A stretch of DNA of 64,000 nucleotides from Gigaspora margarita. Taxonomy: Eukaryota > Glomeromycota > Glomeromycetes > Diversisporales > Gigasporaceae. Under the pieces are notes generated by a model. That model ran no database searches. It was not told the origin of the DNA and saw only the letters and a list, made by a program, of their open reading frames with translations. The stretch covers positions 11,683-75,682 of the forward strand of contig WTPW01002567.1 of NCBI GenBank assembly GCA_009809945.1. The letters are read 5' to 3'. Numbering within the stretch: the first letter of the stretch is position 1; each line of letters starts with the position of its first letter. The position numbers and the translations under genes are program-made. This document shows, piece by piece, positions 47,410 to 58,577 of the stretch.

Positions 47410-47576
47410 TTTGTGATAAGGTACTCTGTAAAAATTTTTTCGATATATAAACAATACTGCGGAACTAGTTCGATGAAAGTGTAACGTGGTACATAGATCA
47501 AATAATCATATGCCAATAATCTTTTTTAAGAAAGAATCAATTTAAGATTCATTTATTCTTTTCTTGAAGTTCAAAT
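47410..47576. promoter_or_regulatory. Short divergent (bidirectional) promoter region
   Basis: Only 167 bp separate the start codons of the minus-strand hypothetical gene and the plus-strand lipase gene. Both transcription start regions must lie within or very near it. It is AT-rich; no defined TATA or factor site can be assigned by eye. Confidence 0.55.
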
Positions 47577-50539
47577 ATGATAGATCACCTCCTTGGAAGG
47601 CCCTCACCTTCCTGGAAACGAGTTCAGGTGTTTCTTGTCTCACTTACCTGGTAATGAGTATTCTTAAATTTATTTTGTAGTTTATTTAAATTCGTGAATA
47701 CTTATTTTGTTCTTGTCTTTTAGGTTCTTTGTTTTATTTAAAATCGATCGTCGAGGTCCAAGATTTCTTCATACATGGAATGAAAAGTTATGTAAGTTTT
47801 TTTATGTAATCATTAATTTATCTTTTTTTAATTTAGTATTTATTTTATCTTTTATTATTAAATAGCTCGATTTTCTCCATTTCAACTTGTGGCTGGCACC
47901 CTCGCTGCATTATACATTTTGAAAAATGCTGATCGTATGATAGGACTTGGAGGTATTCTTTTACCCAGATTGCTTCACATTTTTTTAATTTTTTTCTTTA
48001 ATTCCCTCTTAATGCTCTTTGCTCTAATAAATAGCTCCTGAACCACTTGCACGACTAGTATGTAATAAAAGATAATCTTTTTTCCCGGTATAATTTTCTT
48101 TTTTCTTACCATTTCTGCATTTAAATATCGTTATTTTTTGACATATATAGTATAGTCGAAATTATTATCGAGCCACGTGGGTTCTTACTGCGTTAGATGC
48201 TGGTTTTTGGACTGCAATGCCAATTCGTCCAAAATTGTTTCGAGATATAATGAGTATTCTATTTTCGATTTATTATCTAATATTTGCTGACCAAGCGGAT
48301 GAAAAGGTATTATTAAATTAATATTAATTATCTTTTTAATTATTTTGATAATTATAATAAATGAAATATATGTATAATGATATATAAATATATATCATTT
48401 ATATATCAGATATTATATATATATTATTTTATATTTTTTATATTTTTATTTTTTTTTTTATTTTTTTGTTTTTTTTTTATTTTTATTTTTTATTTTTTGA
48501 ATTAATTAATATTTATATCTTACTATATCTTACTATTATCTTACTATATCTTACTGCTTCAGACAAGACGAATACGTGCTACAGTTACTGTTGAACAACT
48601 TCGTACATCATGGGAAAAAACTCTTAATCCTTACTTACGCGCGTTAATAAGGTTTACACATCCACGTTTAACTATTCATCAAAAGAAAGTTTTGATTCCT
48701 CGACCAGAAAATAGTCTGTATTCAAAACAGGTTACTGGTTATATATATTATGAAGGTCCTCTAGAATCGTTTAAATACTGTGATAGCTTAATACTTAACT
48801 TTCCTGGTGGTGGTTTCATTGGCATGCCTCCTCCATGTCACGAAGATTATTTAGCTCATTGGGCTAAAAAGACTAAAGTACCTATCCTAAGTATTGACTA
48901 TGGAAAAGCTCCAGAATATCCTTATCCTTTTGCTTTAGATGAATGTTTTGATGTTTATCGAAGTATAATTGAAAGTAATGGTGAAGTAATTGGAATGGCT
49001 GGTTGGAAAGATAAGGATGGCAGCAGGAGAAAACAAATGAAAGTAGTTTTAATTGGTGATTCCGCGTAAGTTAAACTTATTATAATATTATTATTATCAT
49101 TATTATTATCATTATTATTATTATTTATTTATTTACTTTATTGAATATTTTTCTTTTATACAACGATAATTGATGTTTAATATTACAAAGTGGCGGGAAT
49201 TTGGTTGCGTCTGTCATGTATAAAATTCTTGAATATCAAATGCCAATTCCTCATCCTAGTGGTTTGATTCTCATCTATCCCGTGCTTAATTTTGATATTA
49301 CTTGCTGGATGCCACCAGATCAGCTTTCGGTTATTAGAGCCGAATCTTCAACTTCAATTCCTGGTGTACTCGAATCCAAAGATCATCTGAGTCACAAAAG
49401 TCCTTTATCTGTGGTTCCTGATGTTAAAAAGAGAAGATGGAGAAAGAGTTTTTCAGGCCCTAGGGAAGATGAAAGAACGTTAGAAGATCGTGTTCGAGTT
49501 ATTGAAGGTCATACTGTCACTGATAAAAATGAAAAAGATCGTCTACGTCCGGTTATTGGAACTCGTTTAACAATGACCAGTCGTATGAGTTATTTTAATG
49601 ACAGAATCCTTAACGCTGATTTGGTAAAGCATAATTACTTATCATATTAATCATATTAATCATATTAAATAAATTTATATAAAATTTAAAATTTTGTTTT
49701 TTTTTTTCCCTCCCTAGATGCGAGCGTTGGCAATTATTTATATTGGACCTAACAATTATCCTGTTTTCAGCTCTGATTACCTTCTTTCTCCTATTGTCGG
49801 TCCTATTGAATTACTCGCAAAATTTCCAAAAACTTATCTAATGTGTGGTGAAAAAGATCCGCTCGTTGATGATACTGTTGTATTCGCAGGACGTATACGT
49901 GAGGCAAAGAAGATAAAGAAAAGGCAACAATTAGAAGATAAAGGGAGATATGGAGAAAATTTTCGAATGAGCAGTATGAACAATAATGATAATAGTAATA
50001 CGGATTCTGAAGATTGGGTTGAAGTGAAAATCATTCAAGGTTCTAGTCATGCATTTTTACAGATGCCAACACTATTACCTGAGAATAAAGGTGCCGTCAG
50101 AGCCTGCGCTTTATGGTTACACGAATGTTGTCAAGATAAAACAGACGACATAAATACAAACTGTACAGAAATAATCCATGAAGATGAAGGTTTAACATTC
50201 ACTACACGCCGTTCAAAAAATAATGGTATTACTAATTCTAAAGAGAACGAAAATAGAAATTTAGATCCGGAACAAATTCAAGATTCCACCTCAATTATGA
50301 ATAATTTATACGTTTCAGAACCTAGTGCAATGATACCATCAAATGATAATATACAAAAATCTGTATCTACCACTGTTTTGGCTCCTGGTCATGAAATTTG
50401 GGAACAAAAGAATATAGTGAATGAAAATGAACTTTTAAAAAGACGGCGAGATACATTAGTTAGAAATTTAACGGAAGGTTGTAATACTACTACCGCTGTC
50501 GAACAATCTATATCGGAAAAAATGACTAAAGATATTTAA
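47577..50539 (+). CDS. HSL-type alpha/beta-hydrolase (lipase/esterase), membrane-anchored
   Basis: Eight exons: 47577-47650, 47724-47791, 47866-47952, 48035-48057, 48151-48306, 48563-49065, 49191-49623 and 49718-50539. All splice sites are GT..AG and in phase, giving 721 residues. The N-terminus has a hydrophobic stretch (about 17-31, VQVFLVSLTWFFVLF) and further apolar segments to residue 130, suggesting membrane or lipid-droplet attachment. The catalytic domain has GDSAGG with nucleophile Ser303 (split by intron 6), EKDPLVDD with Asp495, and GSSHAF with His559: a complete triad of the hormone-sensitive-lipase (abhydrolase_3) family. The oxyanion motif, normally HGGG, is FPGGG (216-220). About 80 basic, polar residues are inserted between Ser and Asp (around 350-430), as in HSL regulatory modules. 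The last ~140 residues are Asn/Ser-rich and disordered. The exact substrate is unknown; acylglycerols or sterol esters are likely from the family. Confidence 0.88.
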
Positions 50540-50945
50540 AATAATAATTTTTTGGATTTTATACCATTTATATACTTTATATATTGTATAACAAATAATA
50601 AACATGTGCATTTTTTTTGTGGTTTGTGTGTTTATATATTTTTTTGTGAATAATGTGTTTACAATTAAATTAAATTATTTTGTCTATAGATGCTGGTGAA
50701 ATTAATTTTACTAATGCTATATTTCAAGATCAATTTCATCACTCTGATTTATCCATTTAAACGATAATCTATCTTTTTTTTTTATTAAAACATTACTTGA
50801 AAAAAAAAAACTTTACAATTTTATATTGGAGGACTAAAAAAAATTCATAGAAATAAAATTCTAAATCTTTAATTTACAAAAAAAGTCTTAAAAAAATATT
50901 AGATATTCATTCCTAAACAATCCAAATCATTCCTAATGACTCTTA
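50540..50945. other. Convergent 3' intergenic region
   Basis: Shared 3' space between the lipase (+) and the surface-protein gene (-). CAAATAATAAAC at 50589-50600 is a candidate polyadenylation signal for the lipase. No gene seen. Confidence 0.5.
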
Positions 50946-53606
50946 TTACGATTGCACATTATTGCTCCATTGTCTACGATATAACATTTCCAACTTTTTT
51001 TGTCGTCTTTTTTGTTGCATTTTTTCCTCTTGCATTTCCTCATCAGGATTCCTGACAATAACCATATCTTCCAATTCAAATGTAGCATTTAATGCATTTT
51101 CACGCGTTATTTCATTCTCTATCTTATTATAATGATCATTTACATCTTCAATCTTTTCTAGAATTTGTTCTTTTAGTTCAGAAATGAATTCATTTTGATC
51201 TTTTTCAGAAATGAATTCTTTTTCAGAAACGAATTCATTTTGATCTTTTTCAGAAATGAATTCTTTTTCAGAAACAAATTCATTTTGATCTTTTTCAGAA
51301 ATGAATTCTTTTTCAGAAACGAATTCTTTTTCAGAAACGAATTCTTTTTCAGAAACGAATTCTTTTTCAGAAACGAATTCTTTTTCAGAAACAAATTCAT
51401 TTTGATCTTTTTCAGAAACGAATTCATTTTGTTCTTGTTGTATAGAAATGAAATTATTTTGATCTTGTTCAGTAACAAATTCATTTTGTTCTTGTTGTTG
51501 TATAGAAATGAAATTATTTTGATCTTGTTCAGAAACGAATTCATTTTGTTCTTGTTGTTGTATAGAAATGAAATTATTTTGTTCAGAAACAAATTCATTT
51601 TGTTCTTGTAGTTTAGAAATAGAATTATTTTGTTCTTGTTGTAATTGAAGAATATATGACTCAGGATCAAAAATTTTTGCAGTTTGTGACTGAACTCTTG
51701 CTAATTTAACTCTTTCAAAAGAACTTGGAATTGATAAATTATTTCCACCAATTCCAACATTTGTCATATTAATTAAATTATTCCCACCAATTCCAACATT
51801 TGTCATATTAATTATACCTATACTTCCAAAATTACTACCTCTTGGACTAAAATCACTAATTGAACTAACATGACTAGTACGACTAACATTATAATAATTT
51901 AAATCAGCACCTAATCCATTCTCATTATTATTATTGTTGTTGTTATTATTATTAGAAATGTTTGAATTGGAAGATCTTTTAACAACAGGTAAAGGTGGTA
52001 ATAAAGATGTAGCAACATCTGAAGAAATTGATCCTATATCATCATCAGAAGATTCTTTAAAATTATTTTGTTTAGAAGGATCATTTTTACTAATTGAAAG
52101 TAAATTTAAAATTCCTTTACGAGATGAAGATGGTATATTATCATCATCATTGTTAATATTGTCATTAATATTGTCATCATTAATAACTGGTTGAGAAAGA
52201 TTTGGAGTTCCTTGATTATTATTATCGTTATTAATATTATTAATAGTAAATAAAGAACTTAAAAATTCTTTTAAACCATATTTTCGAATTCTTACTATTA
52301 TAATGAAAATAATAAGTATTGCTGCAGTACTTATAATAGATAATATAATAATTTCAGGTGTACTAGTAGCATTTGTAGCAGGAACTTCTGGAGGTTGTTG
52401 AAAAGTTATAATAGGTCGTCGTAAATCACCAAGAGCAGCACAAATTTGATTAGTTAAAATAGGTTGTCCATTTGGTGTTGATACGGTAATATTTTTTACA
52501 ATTGTTCCATTATTATTATCCATGAAATCACCAGTACATCTATGAGTATCACATTGATTCGCACTAAAACAAGGAGTTACTCTACTAAGTTTTAATTTAC
52601 AAGTTCCATTAATAATTGTCTTTGAAGTTGTTGTAATACCTCCATTAACAGAAGTATCACAAAAAAAAGGATCTTTACAATTTCCTAAAAAATCAAAAGG
52701 ATTTGTCCATGTTCCTGTAATATTTGATAAGAATTGAGAACCAAAAGAACTATTAGACATTAATTGAACTAAAAAATTTGCTTCATTTTGATTTTTTGGT
52801 GGTATAAATGTTTGACATTGTTGACCTTCAAAGTTTAAATTAGAAAAAATTAATCCTTCTTGATTATTAATTCTCCATGAATTTTGATATGTAGTATCAC
52901 AATGGTACCCATTTTCATTGACAATACAAAATGGTGCTGAATAATTACATGAAATAAGTTGACATGGTAATTTAAGGCATGGAGATACGGGACACATATC
53001 AATTTGTTGTGAAGGTGAGTCTGATGTATATGTGGGCGTAGATATGGGAGGGGTGGTTGGAGGGAAGGTTGGAGGAAAGGTTGGCGTGGATGTAAATGTA
53101 GATGTACTCGTGGATGTAGTTATATATATGGTATTTGTTAATAAGGGTGGTGGTGTTATGTTAATTATTTTTCCTCCGTTAGGATTATATCTATATTTGC
53201 CATCATTATCATCATCATAACCATAACGATAACGTTTTTTGCTTTTTGACCTTGTAGGACCAGTACTAGGTGATTTAATTTTATTACGATTATTTCTATT
53301 TGATTTTCCAACTTTTCTTACGATTATGGGCAAGTCATTTGATGTCATATCGTCATCCTTTGGATTAATAAACTTTAAACCATCGTCAACTTTTTTAGAT
53401 GAAAGTTTATTATTATTATTATTTAAAGGTTTTTGTGTAGGTGGATCACCAGCTATACCTCTATTACTATTGATGTTATTACCATTAACACCGTTAAAAA
53501 ATCCTATGATATTGATGGCAAAAACGAGGCCAGCTCTAATGTTTATACGTATCAAAAAGAGAATTATTAATAATATTATTGATAATAGTGATGTATTCCA
53601 TGTCAT
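50946..53606 (-). CDS. Cys-rich single-pass surface protein with long repeat tail
   Basis: Single-exon gene of 886 residues; the start is the first Met before a signal sequence. Layout: hydrophobic N-terminus (about 7-38); a polar basic region to 150; a Thr/Pro-rich stalk (151-200); and an extracellular-type domain (205-389) with 14 cysteines and several N-glycosylation sites. A transmembrane segment follows (about 418-440, ending before RIRKYG). The cytoplasmic part is Asn/Ser-rich, then has a duplicated NMTNVGIGGNN and a coiled-coil-like region of repeats (EQNEFVSEQ, DQNNFISIQQ and a SEKEFV hexapeptide reiterated). It ends in a charged helix. The single membrane span, glycosylated stalk and long intracellular tail suggest a cell-wall sensor or adhesin-like receptor; this is inference, and I recognise no named family. 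Long frames on the opposite strand at 51195-51611 and 53239-53718 are shadows. Confidence 0.85.
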   Translation of the reverse strand: MTWNTSLLSIILLIILFLIRINIRAGLVFAINIIGFFNGVNGNNINSNRGIAGDPPTQKPLNNNNNKLSSKKVDDGLKFINPKDDDMTSNDLPIIVRKVGKSNRNNRNKIKSPSTGPTRSKSKKRYRYGYDDDNDGKYRYNPNGGKIINITPPPLLTNTIYITTSTSTSTFTSTPTFPPTFPPTTPPISTPTYTSDSPSQQIDMCPVSPCLKLPCQLISCNYSAPFCIVNENGYHCDTTYQNSWRINNQEGLIFSNLNFEGQQCQTFIPPKNQNEANFLVQLMSNSSFGSQFLSNITGTWTNPFDFLGNCKDPFFCDTSVNGGITTTSKTIINGTCKLKLSRVTPCFSANQCDTHRCTGDFMDNNNGTIVKNITVSTPNGQPILTNQICAALGDLRRPIITFQQPPEVPATNATSTPEIIILSIISTAAILIIFIIIVRIRKYGLKEFLSSLFTINNINNDNNNQGTPNLSQPVINDDNINDNINNDDDNIPSSSRKGILNLLSISKNDPSKQNNFKESSDDDIGSISSDVATSLLPPLPVVKRSSNSNISNNNNNNNNNNENGLGADLNYYNVSRTSHVSSISDFSPRGSNFGSIGIINMTNVGIGGNNLINMTNVGIGGNNLSIPSSFERVKLARVQSQTAKIFDPESYILQLQQEQNNSISKLQEQNEFVSEQNNFISIQQQEQNEFVSEQDQNNFISIQQQEQNEFVTEQDQNNFISIQQEQNEFVSEKDQNEFVSEKEFVSEKEFVSEKEFVSEKEFVSEKEFISEKDQNEFVSEKEFISEKDQNEFVSEKEFISEKDQNEFISELKEQILEKIEDVNDHYNKIENEITRENALNATFELEDMVIVRNPDEEMQEEKMQQKRRQKKLEMLYRRQWSNNVQS
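51180..51640. repeat. In-frame 18-bp coding minisatellite
   Basis: Repeats of TTCTTTTTCAGAAACGAA (the SEKEFV unit on the minus strand) with interspersed TTTTGATC units. Lengths are multiples of three, so copy-number changes keep the frame of the 886-residue protein. Confidence 0.85.
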
Positions 53607-54041
53607 GACTTTTTATTATATAATAATGAACATGGAAATGGTATCGTACATCGAGGAGGTTAGGAAGTCCAACTACAAAAGCGTAACAATTGAGACGTGT
53701 ATGACGACTGACTATTAAACAAAGAACGTATAAAGAAAGAACAAATAAAAGAGAGAAAAATAAAATGAAACAAATTAATTAATTATTTATTATTAATATT
53801 ATTTTTTTGTTGTAAAGAGTATTTAATCGTGCTAACGCTAATAAATTATGATACATTGTAAGATGTATACAGGCGATCAAGTATAATGATATATTTTCCA
53901 TAATCTTATGTATCGACTTAGGTTTTACACGATACCTTTTATAGTAAGTATAAATATATAATAGGTATATAGTAAGTATATAGTAAATATATAGTAAGTA
54001 TGTAGTAAGTATATAGTAAGGTGATATTATTATGAATATAT
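53607..54041. other. Upstream region of the surface-protein gene; TAGTAAG minisatellite
   Basis: From 53942 to 54020 a unit around TATATAGTAAG repeats about six times. The 108-codon minus-strand frame at 53779-54105 is a translation of this minisatellite. No gene. Confidence 0.55.
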
Positions 54042-54240
54042 TATATGAGTTCGGCCAAGGGAAAACCATTAAATAAAAATTATACGAATTGTGAACTCCG
54101 ATCAAGTGGCGGATTACATTATTGATGCAGATTATTATCTAAAATATTAGAACTTCATCAATAACGTAACCATCTCTGTTCGGAGTTCACAATTTCGTAT
54201 AATTTCTACTTATTGGTTTTCTCTTGGCAGCACTCATATA
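54042..54240. mobile_element. MITE with ~75-bp TIRs
   Basis: The arms pair over about 75 bp. Shared blocks are CCAAG-GAAAACCA, AAATTATACGAA-TTGTGAAC and ATTATTGATG in the left arm, with their complements on the right. Only about 30 bp separate the arms. Flanks are TATATA-type. Non-coding. Confidence 0.75.
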
Positions 54241-54688
54241 TATATATATGAAAAATCCTTTCTACGTCAGTATTTAAAATGAATTTAGGTTAATTTTTTC
54301 CTTTACAGAAAATTGTTCAAGTTAATGTGGCACAATAAAGTTTTTTGGATAAGAAAATGTGAAATATTAAATATCAGCTGATATCGTAGGGGTGGGAGCA
54401 AAATTTTTGGATTTGCATAGTCTAATAAATGAACCCAACAGTTATATTTCTTCCAGATCTGGTTTATAACCAATCATCAAGATCATATTAATAAATAATT
54501 TCCTGATCCGTATATGAAATAGGCAGAAACTTCCGTTTCCGCTAATCCTCAACGAATCAGGACATGACTAAATAATTTCTCAAGGGTGAACTCTATAGTT
54601 GATCTTAACTAATATCTGGCACGTCCCTAATTTGGTCTAAAAAAAAAACATGCAGTATATATAGTGTATATATACTTGCCTTTTTAAG
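54241..54688. other. Intergenic DNA, no gene
   Basis: No coding sequence recognised. The TGATCTTAACTAATATCTGG region is ordinary AT-rich DNA. Confidence 0.4.
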
Positions 54689-54974
54689 GGGGTCCCTTAA
54701 AGCGGTGCAGATTACGTCATAATTAACCAATCAAATTGTTAAAATTTGATGATCCCGGATCAGCCCGACGAAGCAAAACAAGCGAAAAAAAGAGAAAAAT
54801 GCGAAAAATAGAAGAAACTGTAGTCTAAACCCGCCTTGGAGCATTAACAAAAAATGGCGGGGAGGTAATTTTACCTATAGAACCTTCTCTAACCCTAACC
54901 TAAGGTGGGCCCTAACCCTAAAGTTAATGAAAAATGGGAAACCCGATATGTCACGTGATCTGCCCCGACCCCCC
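54689..54974. mobile_element. GGGGTCC-type MITE, copy 2 (8-bp TSD)
   Basis: This 286-bp element is flanked by a perfect TSD, TTTTTAAG (54681-54688, 54975-54982). The ends are GGGGTCCCTTAAAGCGGTGC and the complement of GGGGGGTCGGGGCAGATCAC. It shares CGAAGCAAAA, GTAGTCTAA, CTAACCCTAACCTAAG and CCCTAACCCTAAAGTTAAT with copy 1 at 39369-39643. Confidence 0.85.
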
Positions 54975-55169
54975 TTTTTAAGTATAAAATTTTAATTATA
55001 ACTTTTAATTGGTTACTATCAGGATCGTATTTCGCGGTCTAAATCATCCTCCCTTGTATGTAAAATATGTAAATATTGATAATTTATAGGTGTAACTAAC
55101 TAATTACACACGGGCTTATATTTAAATTACGTGGGTATGGGTCTTATGTGACAACCCGTGCTTTTTTTT

Positions 55170-55215
55170 GAAAGCTTATTCGCACGGGTATATATATCCG
55201 TGCGAATGAGCTATT
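55170..55215. repeat. Palindrome TTCGCACGG-TATATATA-CCGTGCGAA
   Basis: A near-perfect dyad about 30 bp long; CACGGG also occurs just upstream (55108, 55155), possibly the remnant of a MITE end. Function unknown. Confidence 0.6.
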
Positions 55216-55284
55216 TTCATAAAAGGCAAAACTAAATTTAGGTAGCTTTACTTTCGTTAAATAAAGACTAACATTTTGTCTAAT

Positions 55285-55640
55285 GGTTTTAAAATTCTCA
55301 GTTGGTAGTTTTAAAATTCTTACAGTGGGTGAAGATTCCGTTTGGTTTGTTGGTAGTTTTTAAAAACTTATAGCAGAACGAAAACTATATTTTTCAAGTT
55401 ATTTTTATGATTCCTCATACTATATTTCAGTCGAATATTTTTAAAATTCTCATAGCTGGTGAAAAGTCGAGTTATTTTAAAATTTTTATAGTTGGGAGAA
55501 GATTATATTGGTCAAACGATTTTAAAGTTTTTATAACCGGGCGAAGACTATATTCAGTTAGATTATTTTTAAAACTTTCATAGCTGGCGAAGACTATATT
55601 TGGTATAATTTTTAAAATTCTTATAATTGGAAATTTTTAG
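55285..55640. repeat. Diverged ~65-bp tandem repeats
   Basis: Five to six units based on TTTTAAAATTCTTATAG, CTGGTGAAGA and CTATATTTGG. The reading frames are all closed. No transposon ends recognised. Confidence 0.65.
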
Positions 55641-56800
55641 TTCTTATAATCTTGAATCCAAATTCGGTCCTATTTTTTTTACTTAAAAGTTTCAACAAAG
55701 AAATAAATATGTTTATATAAAATAGTTCATGAATTGGTTCTATTTGTTAAAGACTTTTTTTTATCGAAACTGATCTACAAGTTGTTTCGAAGTTTTTTTT
55801 TTCATGTTTGCAACAAATAAAAACATTGGGCTAATCAAGATCGTCAATAGTAAAGTTGTTGCTCGATATTTAAAAAGAGAAAAAAATAATGTTGGGATAA
55901 TTAAGAGAAATTTTAAAGTAAATAGAGACATAAAAAAGTTTAAATTATTAGTAAAGAGTGACGCACGGGTTGTTACGTCAGACTCATACGATAACTATAA
56001 AATGACTGACGAGTAGTGATATGGGCTGGCCAGGTCCAACGATCGGGTTGACCTTAACATTGCACCTTTGTGGGCTATTAAAGTAGTAGAATCGATTCTC
56101 TTATAAATTTTTTGGGGGTACATTTTTTAGAGTTAAAGGTTAAGGTTAGAGGTTAGTTTTAGAATAGAGTTTATATTAAACAAGTGTAAGTGGTTTTAGA
56201 GAATTAAATAGAAACCCATATTTCATTTTAATCCGATTTTATTATGTACTGTAACAATAAATAAATGTAAGGAATGGAATGTTCTAGTATGTTTAGTTGT
56301 ATAAACAATTGATAATATAAAAGTACTAACATACTATAATTTCTCAAAGACAAAACAAGTAAAAACTAGATAATTTAGTATTACTAGAATTTTGGCAAGT
56401 AAAAATGGTTTTCTATATATTTGATATACTGAACAGATATTATGTAATATCAATTTACTATAAGGTACCCCAGTGGTACCCCTCTTCCCCACATAAAATA
56501 GATTATTGTCCAAAGCAAAGTGTAGAACTTATACTTCTATGCTTAGTGATAACTAAAACTATACTTTTGATATGTTTATATCAAACTTATCAAAAACATA
56601 GTTGTGGCATTTTCTGTTTGTAACACCGCATACCTATATTTGCACATTTGGTGCAACAACAACACAGATTTCATGCATTTGTATCACGGGCTAATTCAAA
56701 TTAATTACCCAGGTAACTAATTTATACATATTGTAGTGTTCTTGTATAGAGCCTCCACAATTGCTTTTTTGTCTTTAATTAAGAGTTATATTTTTGGCTT
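55641..56800. other. No confident gene; one 70-codon frame
   Basis: The plus-strand frame 55804-56016 encodes a basic 70-residue peptide with no recognised motif and is probably chance. GGTACCCCAGTGGTACC (56464-56480) is a small palindrome. The 72-codon frame at 56405-56623 has no similarity known to me. Confidence 0.35.
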
Positions 56801-56801
56801 A

Positions 56802-57195
56802 TTTAATTGATAATCTGTTTCCAAATGAGTGAGCCATATATAGTAAATTGTGATGCGCAGATCTATATGATTTACTATCTGCTATATAAAATTGCTAAGC
56901 CACAAATATCACATTATAACAGAGTAAAATCATTTTTCTATTAAGTAAATATATCTTCACTTTCTAAATAAACTTATAGAGCATCATTTTCTGGTTCTAA
57001 TATAATAATATCATTAACATCTGTTTAGTAAATGCAAAAATATTGCTACAAAATGATTTGTCAACTAATGTAAACAACCTATTGTTTACGTAAAATGGTA
57101 TTTTGACTATAGTAAAACTCATAGTTATGTGTGTCACAATTTACTATATATGTTTATATATATATCCATCATTCGGAAACAGATTATCAATTAAA
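56802..57195. mobile_element. TIR element (about 394 bp)
   Basis: The inverted ends TTTAATTGATAATCTGTTTC and its complement continue to AATGA on each side. A second shared block, ATATATAGTAAATTGTGA, is also inverted. Non-coding. It lies about 12 bp from the next nested element. Confidence 0.7.
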
Positions 57196-57400
57196 TTTAA
57201 TTATGACTACCATATTTTGACTGATATTACTGTACTATATTTCAATTGCCTTTTTTAGATTTCATCTACATGCTGCATATTACTGCATGTGATCGACAAA
57301 TTTAGCCAATAAAATTTTAGTATTAATTATAAAGACAAATATACTCTTTCGTTCAATTTTAGTAGCCTTAAATGTTTTATACCAACTAGAAACTCTCTAA

Positions 57401-57566
57401 TAGAGACTGGACTCGTCAAATCGAAACTCAAATTATGACTTGATTTATTAAAGAACTAATATTTTTAATTAATGACTGGACTTGAATACTCGGGTCATTC
57501 ATATCAAGTAATTAGTTAGTTACTCGAGTCATGATTCAAGTTTTGAGTTGATGAGTCCAATCTCTA
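57401..57566. mobile_element. hAT-like MITE nested in the MULE
   Basis: This 166-bp element has inverted ends TAGAGACTGGACTCGTCAAA and the complement of TAGAGATTGGACTCATCAAC. The 8-bp flanks are CTCTCTAA (57393-57400) and CTCTCCAA (57567-57574), one mismatch. Arms continue through AAACTCAAATTATGA. Non-coding. Confidence 0.8.
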
Positions 57567-58577
57567 CTCTCCAAAGTATTATCGGAAATATATCAATATA
57601 AATATAATATGAATAGTATTGAATATAAATCAACACTTTATGTATTTAATAACTTTGATAATATTTAATATTAACAATTCATTATTTATTATTTTTATGT
57701 TAGATTACAAAAGACCAAGCTTGCAATAAAACTTTTCTTTATTGTTAACTTTATTTACCGATCTGTTTTTACCAACATATATGTTTTTTATAAATTACTT
57801 TTTTTAAAGAAATATTATATAGTAAATGAATTCAAAATTGTATATTAATTTGATATCTATTAATATATTATATTTGTTATCATTAAAGAAATTTATTTGG
57901 TTCATAATCTTAACATTTTGAATAAATATTTATATAGTTTTTAGGTACTCCTGTAATTGGTTTTGCATGAACCTTAAAAATTATAAATAGAAAGACATAT
58001 CGTAACCATAATTTTAACTACTAAATGGGCATGTTCATTACTGAAAATCTCCTGTAACAAAAATCTACATTGAATGTTCATTTAGTGCTACTCATACAAG
58101 CAGATTTTTTGATAATATTCGAATGCCTTTTGTTTATCCTTCTTACTGATCCATTTTGATAAAAATAACCCAACGTAGCTACTCTATCGCCAATACTGTA
58201 TATATTAGATTTTTAACATACAGATAGTTTTGTTCTCAGGCTTACAGGAAATAATTAAAGGGATTACTCTGAGAATCTCTTACTACTAGCTGTCACTATG
58301 TTATTAAGATTTTGAAATGTATTACCAATGATCTAAAATAAATTATTAGTAATACGTTATTACAGATAATTCCATTGCAATATTTACTTCAAGCAATATG
58401 GAAATTTGTGATGAATTACAATGAGTCATTATTCTGACATCATTGATAAAAAAGCTATAATTATAAAATCATAAATTTTACATAACTTGTCTTTTACTAT
58501 AAATAAGAACCATCTTACAAGCTTAAAGAATATTAAAATACCTCGTTACTATCATCCTGATCTTAGCGTATTTTAAG

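Noticed and set aside
51173..51670. Frames rich in NEF/KNSFL repeats in other frames of the surface-protein gene
   Set aside because: Shadows of the 18-bp coding minisatellite. The 886-codon frame has signal sequence, cysteines and membrane span; these do not.
53239..53718. 159-codon plus-strand frame
   Set aside because: It is antisense to the N-terminal third of the surface-protein gene and hydrophobic only because it complements polar codons.
53779..54105. 108-codon minus-strand frame rich in Tyr and Leu
   Set aside because: It spans the TATATAGTAAG minisatellite and the left arm of a MITE.
55804..56016. Small basic protein of 70 residues
   Set aside because: No recognisable motif, no supporting context, and length within chance expectation for this base composition.
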